Program-made: the position numbers and the translations under genes
Shown here: positions 1-12,430 of the stretch, one piece after another
Position numbering within the stretch: the stretch's first letter is position 1
How the letters are laid out: every line of letters begins with the position of its first letter
Source: Effrenium voratum
Taxonomy: Eukaryota; Sar; Dinophyceae; Suessiales; Symbiodiniaceae
NCBI GenBank assembly: GCA_963377175.1
Contig: CAUJNA010000171.1
Coordinates: 45,001-109,000, forward strand
Length of the DNA: 64,000 nucleotides
Direction of reading: 5' to 3'
Notes under the pieces: model-generated
The model's input: the letters and a program-made list of their open reading frames with translations, nothing else
Database searches by the model: none
What the model was told of the DNA's origin: nothing

Positions 1-2451
1 CTGAGCCGTGCTCCCGGAGGCACCGCACCACAATCTCCGGGACTTCGTGGAGATCCGCCGAAGCAATGAAGTCCAAAGCCATGGCTCAGGCGGTCCGGAA
101 GAGGCCACGAATTCGACGGACAGCGCTCGTCTGCTAAGCTTTCGGTGGCTTGGAGCTTCGGGTGTGCCTCCCGTTTAGCACTTCCATGGGTTTCCTCGAG
201 GAATTATGAGTTATCGTTTGGCGCCTTGCGACTGCAAGTCCACAAATTAACCCACTTTCTACGTTGGAGGCCCGTCATATCACCCAACAAAAGTATTCTG
301 TTCAATGAGGCCCTTTCTCTCCTTCTCAACTGTTGAAGCGTGTAGCCTCTTTTGCTGCGTCGTAGCTGCCAGCATAACTGTGAAATGCGGCCGGGCGGCG
401 TCTGTTTACCTCATTGACTTGAGCTCCCTACATGCTTCAAGCACGATGTCAGAATCTCTGCTTCAGCTGATGCAAGCGCGTCTATTAACAAAACACGGGA
501 AACGCATGCAAAATATGCGGATTTCCTGACTGCGCCGTTGTGGTTCAACGGCCTATCGCAGGCCCACGCACCTTGTAGCCAACTAAACGGCTGGGCAGAA
601 GACAACAGCCTGCACATGCTCATACGCCTGCATGCTTGAAAACAAGCATCTAGTAGTTGGGCACGGGTCGCAGTCAGCGCAGGAGGTAGAATACGGCCGG
701 GGACTCGTGCTGCAAGGACCCCAGCCGATCTGATCAAGGGCTGCTTTGAGGGTGGAATGGATGCTTGTAGGCAGGGCTTTTGAAGTCGCATTTCAGAAGG
801 TCACAAGCACAGCCCTTTTAGATTAGGTTGCTGTGCAGCTTTGCTGAGGGAGCTGAATTCCCTTTGCAAACACCCAAGTCACACTCGGGGCCAAAACTTT
901 TGCCCGCTCACTCCCCAGGAGGGCGGCACTCTGATCGCACGTCTGGCTCGGGCGTCTGCGCAAGGCCAGGGCGGCAAGGGTGCAAGGGTGCAAGGCGCGG
1001 AAGAGACAAATCGGGCGGGAGGGATGAAGAGTAAACATGCTTGTTCCTGTCGACCAACAGTTTCAGAGATAGAAACTTGGAAAGTAAGGCGGGGCAAGCG
1101 GTGGTCAGATATTGACTAGTACTACCCTGGAAAACCTAGCTGCCTAGCCGGCCTTCCACAAAGAAGCCAAATGAGCATCTCAAGCATGAGGAAGCATCCA
1201 ATCAGGCGCCAATGCTTCCGGTACTTGGTTTCTCTGTTGCTCGTGGCTAAGACTAAACTAAAGCCCTGGCTGATGCGAATCGGTGAATGTCAACCATTTC
1301 AACTCCAGTTTAGAGGGAATCAGGAATGCCCTCAGTGGGCCTTGGTGGAGCCCGTGGCGCCGGTCGAGCCCTCAGGCGCCCGGGAACAGGCCGATGCGCG
1401 CTCCTGAAGCGAAAGCCAAAGCTCGGAAACGGGACATGGTGGTAGCTCTGGTAGGCTGTTTTTTTACTGGGAAACCCAACTCGAATCTAACCCACCTGTA
1501 GTGGGACACCGCTGCACGGGCTAAGGATTGAGTTTCACCAAGGGTAAGTAGGATAATGGGAGCCTTGAACTCATAGAGCCAAGCCGATGCATTTCAGGGG
1601 ACACCCCATGGAACCACATGCCCCCAAGCCGCTCAAGTGTGAAAAAACCCCGGGGCGCGTCACACCAAACACAAATGATGTGCCAGTCAATATCTGATCC
1701 AAGTCAGGCTCGGCCGACAACAAGTGGGGAAGCCAAAACATAGCATGGCTTGCTTAAAGCGCCGTATGGAATATCACAAGTAAGACACTGATGACATGCT
1801 CCTAGTCGCTCACAGGAGTCAGCCAGCTCGGGCACTAAGCCACAGCGAGGCTGGCTATCCTACAAGGGCTCCATGATGCGTAAACATGCCACAGTGGCGG
1901 TTCCGCGGTGGCACCTACCCAACGCAGATCCAACAAAAACTGGAAATCCAAAGCCTCAAGATCCCTTCGCCTCAAAGCCAGGGGGCTCCCAAAACCTCCA
2001 GCAACCCGCCCCACGACCTCCTTGAGCTTGCGCGGCTTTGGTTGGTCGGGCTCCTTTCCGCAATCAGCGGAAGGCAGTTGCGGCGGAAGGACTTGTGACA
2101 CACTGACCCAGTGAAGTACCTACCTGAGCATGGGGTCGTGCTGGAACACAGCGTCACTACTTGAGCCACACCTCGGGGCGCACTCGCACCCCAGCCTGGT
2201 CGAAATCCCGGGAGCCCCAATCACCATCCGTACTGCGTGTAAAATTTTGATCTGGCTGGTCATCTCGCAAATTCTGGGTCAAGACCTTCTGCCGTGAAAC
2301 CCATAATCCGTAATCCTCAAACCGCATACTCTACTCGGCAAGCCGCGCAATCCGCCAACCATTCAAACCGCTAATCGGTGGGGATTTGGCTTTGAACAAG
2401 CCAGTCAGCGTCTGCCTGTTCGCTCCACACTTCCCATCTCTCGACTGCTAC
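1..2451. other. Host DNA, no recognisable gene
   Basis: Mixed-composition host sequence. Open frames here are short, occur on both strands and look like chance. I see no recognisable domain, RNA gene or repeat longer than a few bases. Confidence 0.5.
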
Positions 2452-2583
2452 CCCGCAGATCCCAGCATAGAAGCACTCTTGGCCCAAAATCTCAGAGAAA
2501 ACCAGCACGAACTCCCCGGGAATGTCGTCGCCCACGTCCCACGGAAACGAGGAAACCTCCTGAGGGACCTTCACCATTAGCTC
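2452..2583 (-). CDS. Candidate host exon, unidentified protein
   Basis: A 132-bp, 44-codon stretch with protein-like composition: hydrophobic and acidic residues alternate, as in the pieces ELMVKVPQEV and EILGQECFYAGICG. It is preceded by AG then G (acceptor, minus strand) and followed by a GT donor. Codons end mostly in G or C, as in the other host exons. The family is not recognised. The exon call rests on splice-like borders and composition only. Confidence 0.4.
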
Positions 2584-2752
2584 CTTTAACACCCGAACCG
2601 ATGCGAGAACATGAGAACACGCTAGTGGGTGCAGGCTAGGGCGCCGGTCGCTAGCTCCTCTTTCAGCAGCTCCCGCGCGTGGTGCTCCGCCAGCACCTCC
2701 TGCGCCTTGAGTGCCGCCTGCCTGCGACAGCTCTACCAAGACATCCCAACCC

Positions 2753-2834
2753 CCCCCCAGCCCCACCCATAAAGCACGCGTGTGGATGTGTGTGTGCGTG
2801 TGTGCGTGTGCGGGCGTGGGTGGGTGGGTGGTTG
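2753..2834. repeat. C-run followed by GT/GGGT microsatellite
   Basis: A run of C is followed shortly by alternating TG/CG dinucleotides and then GGGT repeats. Histidine- and threonine-rich frames through this stretch are products of the repeat, not genes. Confidence 0.7.
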
Positions 2835-4734
2835 TTGTCTTTGAGGCCACCCTTTTTGGACCCCGTTTCTCTTTTTTGAGCCCATTTTGGCCGAGGGGGT
2901 CCTCCAAGCAAGCTCCAAGAGAAGAAACATTGCCCACATCCCTCCGCACCTAGGCACCGCCTCCACGTTGACCGCAGCCTAGGGGCATGTGTCACCTTGC
3001 TGCAAGGGCCTTTCCTTGGTTTACTTTGAAAGGGACATCCATCCACCTAAACACAACAACAACTGCACCATTGGCAGCCTGAGCCATGTGCCATGCATCA
3101 GAATTATTTGATGTCCGAGTGAGTCTTCAAGCAGGCTACCTGGTACAACTCTAATCCTTTGATCCCCTTCTTGTCGGCCAGTTCGAACCCGCTGGAAGGC
3201 CCCTAAAACAAAACCATGTCCAGGGACTTTCTACTCATGAAATGGCAGCACCCCTAGGGAACCCTCATGATACACCTTCCCCCCAGCGACTGCGGAACTG
3301 CCTACAGGGCCTTGCTCGAAAACACCCACGGCCACGCCTTTTTGTAGCTCTAAACACCTCGCGCTTCGAGATTTCGAGACCCTTGCGACTTGGGCGCATG
3401 TCGCGCCAAGTCGAAGAGTCGCAAACTGTGCTAAAGGCTACTCTGGAAAACAAAAAAGATAAGAGCGGCCTTCTGTCGGCCTTAAAATGTCCTGCAGCCA
3501 AGCCTGGTCAACAAGTCCCAGGCAGTAGATCCGTGGATCGCCAAACAGGCTTCATCGCCGGCTTCCTTGCTACATTCGGATGGGGCGATATCGACTTGAC
3601 AGGTCAGACTCCATGTGAGCATCAAGTGCTGCTTGGTGCTCTGACTAGGCCCCACCCAAAGATCCGAGCCGCATGGTAAAGAGCACGAAAGCTCCCCAAT
3701 GGACAGGCGGACCACGGCGCTGCAATATGGCTGAGAAGCAATTCTGAGACCAATGCAACCGCCTCATGCAAACATCCTTCTAAGCCATGTGCCTCTGTGA
3801 TTCTTGCTTCCAACTAGCAGGGCGAAGCCAGTAATTGCCACCTCCGCCACATTCCGAATCACACATGGCCCATGGCTGCCGGGCTCAGCCATCAGCATTT
3901 TTTGGTCTTCTGGGCCCTTTTCACGCGCACCTCGTGCTTCTCACCTGGGCCAAACCCGACGTTTGATACGCCTTCACATCGAAAAGGCATCCTTGCACAG
4001 CTGACGTAAATCGTGATCCTTCACAGGTTCCAGGCGACACATGTTGACAGACAATTATGCTGGTCATAGCCAGTTGCCGTCACTCCGAGCTAGTGCAGAA
4101 ACAAATCATTGTGGGTCACTATCAATCTGAGGCCAGTAACAAACATGGTCAAGCAGGCCGCCGTCGCCGGAGAAGTATACATTGCCTCGGATAAGGGCAG
4201 AAACACGACGCGCTCGCCCGAAACCAGGTTCGATTTAGCATATCTACCAAGCTGCACGTGGCGCATCGCCGCTCATACTCCTTGCCATCTGTGGCCGGCA
4301 TCCATTTGTGGGAGGCAGGATGCGAGGTGTCCACCTGATGCCTGGCGGTGAACGATTCGGAACACAAACTCCGCGACTGGAGCATGCTGGCTCCTTGGAG
4401 GATGTCTCTAGTGACAATACTGATCATATGTTCATGTTTGTTCCAAACCATGGGTCAATGCCATGATCATCCATAATTCCTTAAATGGGCCGCATGGTTT
4501 TCTGCGTTCCCTGACCGCCACGTTCCTGTGAGCCGCCCTTCAGGCAATGCCCGTCAACTTGAGGCAACCTCCTTCAACAGAAGCATTGGCAAGGACAAGC
4601 ACGCCCATCCCCAAAGGCTATGTAGATGCAATGCCTCGTGCTCCCTGAAAGCTGCAAGGCAATTTCAAGCGCAGCACCGCCTGAAAACTCGCATGGCAAT
4701 GAACTGAGGTAAGATGGCCACGAACAAAAGCCTT
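2835..4734. other. Host DNA, no recognisable gene
   Basis: Only short overlapping open frames on both strands. I see no splice-bounded, protein-like segment and no repeat of note. Confidence 0.4.
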
Positions 4735-4860
4735 CAAAGTAGAAATTCGGATTGCCCAGCCCCACAAAGAGGTCCTGGACGGGTCTTTCACACCCCGCCG
4801 GCCCACGAAATCCACACGAAATCCGCCTCCCCCGGAGGTGGCCGCACAGGTCCTCGATGC
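4735..4860 (-). CDS. Candidate host exon(s), unidentified protein
   Basis: Two short protein-like segments in one minus-strand frame: GIEDLCGHLR, starting at 4860 after AG then G, and DLFVGLGNPNFYFEG, starting at 4774 after CAG then G. The stretch between them could be a small intron. No family is recognised and the start and end of the gene are not visible. This is a weak call from codon composition and acceptor sites. Confidence 0.3.
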
Positions 4861-7461
4861 CTCCGGCACTTTTCCAGCCGCAGCCGCACTGGTAAGGCAT
4901 GGCTCGTGTTGTGGCCCTTCCTTCAAGCCATGGTCCGGGTGTGCTGTGATTGAAGTTTGCGCTCGTCCTTGCTGCCATGCTAAAGCCCAGTTCAGCCTGC
5001 GTGCGGGCGACCAAAACTAGTCTGTGCCTGGAAAGAGGCTGGCAGCTCAGACATTGCGGCCTTTGGCACTTGCTGCACTCTTCTGCCAGGCTTCCCCTGA
5101 AAGTGAAGGTCCCTCTAGCCACACATCAAACAAGTTGCTCAGAATTCCAGGGCGCCCGATATTGAAGTAGAAGAGCCGATTTGAAAACAATACTAACTAG
5201 CGACCTGCCCTCAGTCACCAAGCACTACTTGTGGAAACAAAGACCAGGTCGCAGCTCCGTTTTGACTCCTTACTTTAAAACAAGCCTCTGTTGACTTGTT
5301 CGGGGCCCGGAAAGCGGACAAAAACACAAGACTGGAGTGTCCAAGCTGGAACTGGGAACCCCTGCGAATAAAACATGTGCTTCACAGGTTTAACTTCGGA
5401 AAAAGAAGAAAAAAAAGAAGAAGAACAAACAAAAGGTGAATTGTTAGGGGGAATGCCGAGTGCGCGACGTCGTCCCCCGTTCGGGCCTCAGAGGTGGCTG
5501 CCCCCATGGCCCCGCCCTGGAGAGGATCAACACCAAACACAATCGAAACGAGCTTGGACCCCCCACTGCTTGGTTTCGCGGCTTCTTCATGCCAACATCA
5601 ACATAAGCTGGACAAGGGCCCCTGATTTGGACATGCGAGACACACCTCTAAGTGCAAAACCTTCTGCGCGGCTTTGTAGGCAGCCTGGGCAAGCAGGCAA
5701 TAGGCCTTCCCAGCCGCAACAGCTTGTTTGGGTGGCAAAATTGGCCCAAGTCAGCACCGTGTGCCCCAAGGCCTGCCAGCAGGTGCTGCAAAAACGAGTG
5801 ATGCGCTCCTCCTGCCAGCGATTCTGGACACAGGCGTCGGCAGGTTGCCAGTTGTAGACGTGTGCCAAATATGTCATGCGTGGCGGGCATAACGATTTTA
5901 GCTGACCATGGTGAATTTGAAGAGTCGCCCCCTGCTTCTCGCCGGAATCATTTCTTCGGAGAACTCAACCCCCTCGTGACAATGCAGAGTCAGTCGCTCT
6001 TGACCTAAATGGGAGGCAACCAACCAACACCCCAAGGCATGGCGTGTCTTCTTCGCCAGACGATAGCCTGCCGGGCCTTGCCTCCCAGGTGCCCACCAAA
6101 ATTGGCGACAGCGCCTGCCGGAAGCCCGGGCGATTTCGCATGTGATGCCTTGGGAGGGACCGGATGCAGTTGCTTTGATTCTCCATTCTTCTGGGGGACG
6201 GAGTTCATGCTGAGCAAGGCGCGATGGCCATTGACAATGTCATATGCCATCACAGGTTTACAGGGAGCCTACACCTCCCAGCAGACTTGTATGCAAGTGG
6301 GGGCGCGGTGGAAGGGTGGCGGGGTGGAAGGATGGCGGGGTAGAACATTGATAGAGGATCACATTCAGTCTCAGGCTGCAAGCTCATTACCCAGAGAGAC
6401 TAACAAATCTGGATGTGCCACGAATCACACGAGATCAAGTAGAGTGGTGCTTCAAGATATGCAACTGACTGCATGTACGAACATTTGGCCCGTGTGTGCG
6501 CGTACGGAATAGGCCACAGCATATATGAGAGCAGTTGCCAGCGAACACATGTTTGGGAGAGCGGGGGCTACTTATCTCCGCAAAGTAGCGCAACTTGGAG
6601 AGCTGATAGGCGGCTGTCGGAACCTTGCAATGCTTGGCCAGCGCAAAGACACACAGCATACGACTAAAAAAATGGCATGGCCAAGATTAAACCAACACCT
6701 TTGAAGAAACTCAGCTCACGATAATTGGCAATACCGTGCTTCGCTTCCGCAGGAGAACAAGCGCGCCTCGAAGAGCAAGTCTCGTTTCAAGACCTCCCGG
6801 CCCAACACCGCCTGGCATACGAGAGAAGACCCGGTGCTTGGGCGGAAATTTGAGCCAAAACCTGGTGAAAGCCCTTGTCCGTGTGCCTGGCCAATGCCAG
6901 CTCAACAGACATGCCGATGACATTGCCCTGAGGAGCAGCAGCTTTCCCTGTTACTGAAGATGAATCCCATTCCAATCTCCAAGTTGGGGTCTATATAATC
7001 TAAAATGGAAACTCATCCGCTCGTGCAGCCATGGATGTTGCACTTTGCTGCTGCTCACCGATTCCCTGATTCCCTTTGCTATGGCAAAACGGGTGATTCT
7101 GGCGGAGCTTGGAGGCAACTTCCTGAAGTCACGTTCCCACTCTTGAAAGGCTTCTCCCTTGTCCACAGTCGCGCTCTCCCTTGTCCACAGTGCTTCATAC
7201 CACCTTTCGAGCATTGGCCAGTCAATGCCTTTCATGTCACGGCGCCCAGGGTTTTGCCAACCTCTTGTGCTCAAACCCAGCTTAAACAACTTGTTGGTTT
7301 GCCTTAGAGGGGCCCATGGACAAATCGTCTAAACATTTTGATCAAACCCGTGTTGTTTAAGCAACTTGATGTTGATTTGCCTTCAAAAACCCGACGGTTT
7401 AAGCAGAACTTGCCTCGATCCTGGAGCCTCCCACTCGCGACATCTACCGACCACATCTCAC
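4861..7461. other. Host DNA, no recognisable gene
   Basis: Contains an A-rich AAGAAG tract near 5400-5430 and a GGTGG-rich minisatellite-like patch near 6300-6340. I see nothing that reads as a gene. Confidence 0.4.
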
Positions 7462-7699
7462 CTGCGCGATGCGCTCCATGTGTTGGACCACCTCCTGCAG
7501 CAGCGGCGCATCGGTGCTGGGGCATGCCTGCGAGCAGAGCTTCATATTTGCTGGAAAAACCAGAGGCAAAAATCGGGACTCCTCCATGGCCGCAACTCGC
7601 TCGTAGCAATTCGAAGTTGCCCACCTGAAGGAATCCCCAGACCTTGGGACCCAAGCCTTGGCATCCGCTGCCATGGCTGCCCGGAAGGCGGCGACCTCG
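7462..7699 (-). CDS. Candidate host exon, unidentified protein
   Basis: A minus-strand open segment whose last part, APLLQEVVQHMERIAQ, looks like an amphipathic helix. It ends at a strong GT donor (CAG/GTGAGA) at 7462/7461. The upstream border near 7699 is an AG then G. A second frame is also open here, so frame choice is not certain. No domain is recognised. Confidence 0.4.
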
Positions 7700-10600
7700 A
7701 CGCGAACACACGATTGGAAGAGCCAGCCGTTTCACATTTAGCTCCGAGCGCCAGTTGAGTCGGTCGGCTACACTAGCAATCCCTCGAGGCTCGGTCAATT
7801 GAACTAGAAATTTCTCTCCAACATGGAGTTGCTGCTTAGAGCCACCAGCCCTCAGCACTCTGAGCTCGCTCTCTCTCTCTCCCTCTCTCTCCCTTAGATT
7901 CGCTTAGGGACAGTGGCCCATTCAGGCAATGCAATGCATGGCAACACATGTGGCCTACGGGGGAACCCTCATCAGAAAGCTTTGCTTCCAACATCAAGGA
8001 CTCACTCGGATTGGACCGAAGCGGTGGGGCCCAAGAAGGGTACATTGCGAAGGAAACGGACCGTTTGCGCATGAACGGCTCAAACACCTCGCTTTGGCCC
8101 TGCTGCAAAAGGAAAATGAAAGAACTGGAGCTGCCGCGCCCTGGGCACCACATCCACCGAGCCATCCCAAACCTGGGGCTGCCGCAGCGGTTGCAGCTGC
8201 CTAGGCGCTGCCACGCTTGGGGAAAAGGCCGCTTGGCCTGTGCCAGCAACACGTGCCGCCAATTTTAGTTGAGTGTGTTGAGCCACCGAGTGTTCACAGC
8301 AGCCTGGCTCATTCCGGCGTGCCACAAAAACAGATTCCACCGATGCTCGCATACCCCTGAACCTTGACTCGCCACGTGACGGCATCATGCCCCTGCGTTT
8401 GAAAACCTATGAGGCTAAGCCCCCCGCCAAGGGCCCTGGCGCAGACCTAGGACCCAGGACCCGGGCGACAGATAGCGAGAGAAAATCCGTGAGGATGCCT
8501 AAAAGGCAGGGGGCATTGCATACCAAGGCATGACTCTCGTTGCGATAGTTTCACAGAAAGGCCAGAACACTACTAGAAAGCGCAGAAATGTCCTCGGTGT
8601 AAAAACGGCACCTACCAATGCATGCCAGCAGCATTGGCTCAACCCAGGCCTGGTAAGATCAGCAAAAATAAAAATTGTGGTCACTTGTGCCGAAAGACTC
8701 GGAAACGACCAAACATGGGTCGACAAAAAAGCCAGCTGCGTTCTGCTAGGTTCATTACGGGTGCTTGGGCCTGTGAGGAGAATCTTCACAGTAACAATTT
8801 AGGGTAGGGCTTAACACTGTCTAGCATCACTCAAATCAGCGAGTCTCCCCATTTGTCCCAAGCCTACCGGGCACCGGAAGCCGTCAGGGGGCCGGAAATC
8901 TGAGAAAAGCTCCCCTCCAGGGCCCCGCACTCCGAGCTAGGCCTAGGCCTACAACAGGCGACCACAATGTGCCGGCCACACGTGGACATGAGCCTCTTGG
9001 CCATGTGGGTGGGCACCGTCCATGGCCAGAACTGCATACTGCATGGCATACATATCGGTCTGCATCTGAATCTGGATACAAACATGAGGGAGCTGGGCCG
9101 CCGCTCCAAGGCCCTGGCTCTGGTGTGTGCGAAGGCTGCACAGCCTTGCCTTGCAATCCCACCCCCTTTTCCCGAAAAGAAATGATGAGGACTGATCCGC
9201 AGGCAGACCATCTGAGCGTGTGCATGAACGGTTCCCCAGTCCGCAGTTCCACCCCCTGAAAGGGATGGGAAGCCCGCCGCGGCAAGAGAAGGGAAGAGCA
9301 GTGGAAAAGAGAGCAGGCGCAAAGGAATCGCCTGAGAACACTGGTGAGATGAGCGTGGAAACACAAAGTGCCTGAAGCTTGCCGAACATTCTCCTCAGCA
9401 CGCTTGGTTTTGTGCAAAGGAGCTCGGGCGTGGATTTCTAGAAACATCGTATAGCCAATCTCGGCTTCTCTTCAAGCCTCTGCGACGCGGCATGGCGGCC
9501 GCATACCTGCACAAGAGATTCAGCGGGAACCCCCACCCTGCCCATGGGAATCCGGGTGTCCCACTTCAGATGCGATTCACCTTTGGAAGGGCGCCCCACT
9601 CAGAATCTGGACCCCTTTTGAGCCCCTTTCGAGGTTTTCTGGGAGCGGAAGTGTGGTTCGAGCTACGGCCGGCAACTAGCACAGTTGGCTCCCAAAGTTC
9701 GCTATCGAAGAGCAACCCCCTCAAATGGTCAACGAGGAATCCCGCTTGCGCCTGCAACATTTGAGCTTTGACATGCTTTGACACTAGTCTTGAGAAGTAC
9801 GCATTCAACAATCGGTTGCTTTGGATTGGCGTTAATCTACCTTGTCTGCCCTGTGGCGCGCTGCTCATTACATAGCTTGCCGTGCAGGTCATAGTAGCAC
9901 CAGAGTTGGGTCCTCGGCTTCATGAGATGTTGTTGTTGTTGTTCTGACTGTCTGAAGTGTTCACACTCCTCTGCCAAGCGTTTGGAGGATGCCATAAGTG
10001 CCTGCTGCCAAATAGTTGGAGGATGTCAATTATGAATGCCTACCTACTCCTCACAAAACTCCCCATACAAAGCTCCGCGCCTTGGCCGAGCTGAGCAACT
10101 ATCCCAGCGGCAATGCCAGTTCGTCTCACAGGGTGCTGGGCTGTGCTGTCTGTTTCCCAGATTGGCTCCTTTCAAGCCCTTGTTCAGTGCTGGGGGCATT
10201 TAAGCTGAAGCTCTGAAAACGAAAGCTGCTCTTGACATCTTGTATTCCGTTGCAAGCTAGCTATCCGTTCAAGCCAGCAGCAGCTGCCAGTCCACGTCAG
10301 TTTGCGCACGCCGATCACCTCTCAGCGCTGCCGCAAAATGCTGCTCTGGCCAGCTGTCCAAGCAAAATCTTACGCCAAACCCAGGGAATGCTCCAGAACC
10401 CTCAGTGTAACATGTTTTTTCTAGAGTTCTCCAGCCCACCAACTCACCGGAGAGTCCATCAACAAGCACCCTTGACGAGCTAGTCTCGCTTTGCCAAACG
10501 GCGCGGTTCGACTTGGCCCAAGTCGGCACTGCCAGCAGGATCCCAGGCAAATAAGGATGAAATACAACAACCCGAACCTGGCTGCTTCCAAGTTCGCGTC

Positions 10601-12330
10601 ACAGTGAAAGATCATTATTTCAAAGCAGGTTTCAATCACAAGGTGCGACAAAGGCCTTTCGCAAAGCCAGCCGTGTGGAACCCGAGGGGCCGCAAGGGGT
10701 GTTTGTTGCGGATTATGTTTGTTGCTTTTTGGTTGGTTGGCTGGCTGCCTTGCCTGGCTGCCTTGGCTGGCTTGGCTGGCTTGGCTGGCCTTGGCTGGCT
10801 GCCTTGGCTGGCTTGGTTCTTTGCTTGTCTGCTTGCTCTTTGTGTTGGTTGCTTGATGAAAGGTATGTGCTTGGTTTTCGATTCTTGGTCTGTGCTTGAC
10901 TCTATACATCTCAGCAGGCAAATTTTCCACATTCCTTATGGCTCTCTTCAAAAGCCAAGGGGGCATTTCAGCGGGGATTGGGAGCTGGCCATGAAAGCGC
11001 ACGGGCATGGCAAGTCTCGCAAATGACAGTCGCCTAATGCGATGTGCTTCGGGGTCGCATGGCAAACACCCGAGCAGTGTAAAGATTCGATATGGGCAGT
11101 TTGTTCACCCCGTCTTTCCTGCTCATTGATGGCATGACCAGTTCCACCCACGCAGGCTGACAAGCTATTTGGCTGCAATCGCTCGCATTCGTCCCCTGGC
11201 GCCAAAAGAATACCTCAGGCGGGCAAATGCCGGGCCAACGTGAAATCACGCTTCCCCAGTAACCCCCTCTTGACCCAGCAAGGGCCATGCGAAGATCGCT
11301 TGAATTGGAAGGCAATCCCACCATGCAAAAATCGACGCCGCCGGCAGAACCACCACAATTTGTGGCTCCAACACCCTTGATGCGCCGGGAGCAATGAGCG
11401 AACGTTTGCTACCCTGACCCCAACTTCAAGCCTGCTGCGCAAGGGGCCTGCACCTAACCAAACGCATTAGACGCTCCAAACAGAAAAAGGCCAAAAAGAA
11501 GCCCAAACACGCAAGCAAACTGGCTTTTGCATGCAAAGGCATCCCGGCATCGCTCTAGCCTCTTCCCGATTGCCAGGGCCCCAGCGTGATCTGGCGCCAG
11601 GGTCACGGGGCATGTTGCCCGCGACTTCAGCACTGCCTCCACAACCCCAGGGTGCTCCTCGCAGGAAGGCACATATCTAAGTGGACTCAGCTTCAAGCCA
11701 TCCCTCCACACCCAATGCGGCCCCAATAGGTACGGCCCCATCTGGCAAACCCCCTCCAACAAGTTCTTCGCAACGCCTGTCAGCAGCTTGTCTTCGCATC
11801 GCGGCTTGGGGCTGGAATCTGATAAGTTGAAACCCACTTCAAGGGGCAAACTTCAAGCTCATAGCCCCGCAGGGCGACCATGGTCGACCACCAACATATT
11901 CAACAATTACTCCAAGCGCATGTGCTCAAACTACCTACAGTCAATCCTTCCTAAATGATCCTCCGTTTCAAATCCGCAATGATTGAAGCGAGTGGCTGCT
12001 CAAAATGACTCCATGCAGGTCGGGGTGAACCATGTACAACTTCACAAACAGCTTACCGGCTTGCAGTTGCCACTGATTTGCAGTGATGAGGATGTTGCCT
12101 GATTGTTTGTAGCTGGTGGCTTGGTGGTTTGTTCCAACCCTACCAACCCAAGCAACAAGCCTTCGGAAAACCTCCAACCACACACCCAATCCTACTCAGC
12201 ATCTGCAAGGCCTGCCACAGCCCGGCCAACCCCGCACCGAGAAGCAACCCTTAAACTGGGCACTTCAACCCAGAACCGCTGACGCAACAGCTCCAAGTAA
12301 CGTAACTAGCTTCATATTTGCATGCCTCAG
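7700..12330. other. Host DNA with simple repeats, no recognisable gene
   Basis: Holds a (CT)n microsatellite at about 7866-7894 and a GGCTGGCTT-type tetranucleotide/nonamer tract at about 10733-10815. Long open frames over the tract are repeat artefacts. No RNA gene or splice-bounded exon was recognised. Confidence 0.45.
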
Positions 12331-12430
12331 CCAACCAACCAACCAACCAACCAGCCAGCCAGCCAGCCAGCCAGCCAACCAACCAACCGACCGACCGACC
12401 GACCGACCGACCGACCGACCGACCGACCAC
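12331..12430. repeat. CCAA/CCAG/CCGA tetranucleotide array
   Basis: About 25 tandem tetranucleotides that change in blocks from CCAA to CCAG, back to CCAA, then to CCGA. The frames through it give proline/threonine-rich or glycine/valine/serine-rich repeats on the two strands and should not be read as protein. Confidence 0.9.

Noticed and set aside
6849..6860. Relic of the dinoflagellate spliced leader (TTGAGCCAAAA on the plus strand)
   Set aside because: Only 11 of 22 bases match and no retroposed gene lies next to it.
8864..9447. Three overlapping minus-strand open frames of 150-187 codons
   Set aside because: All three phases are open together in GC-rich DNA, residue use is not protein-like, and no acceptor/donor pair or conserved motif is visible.
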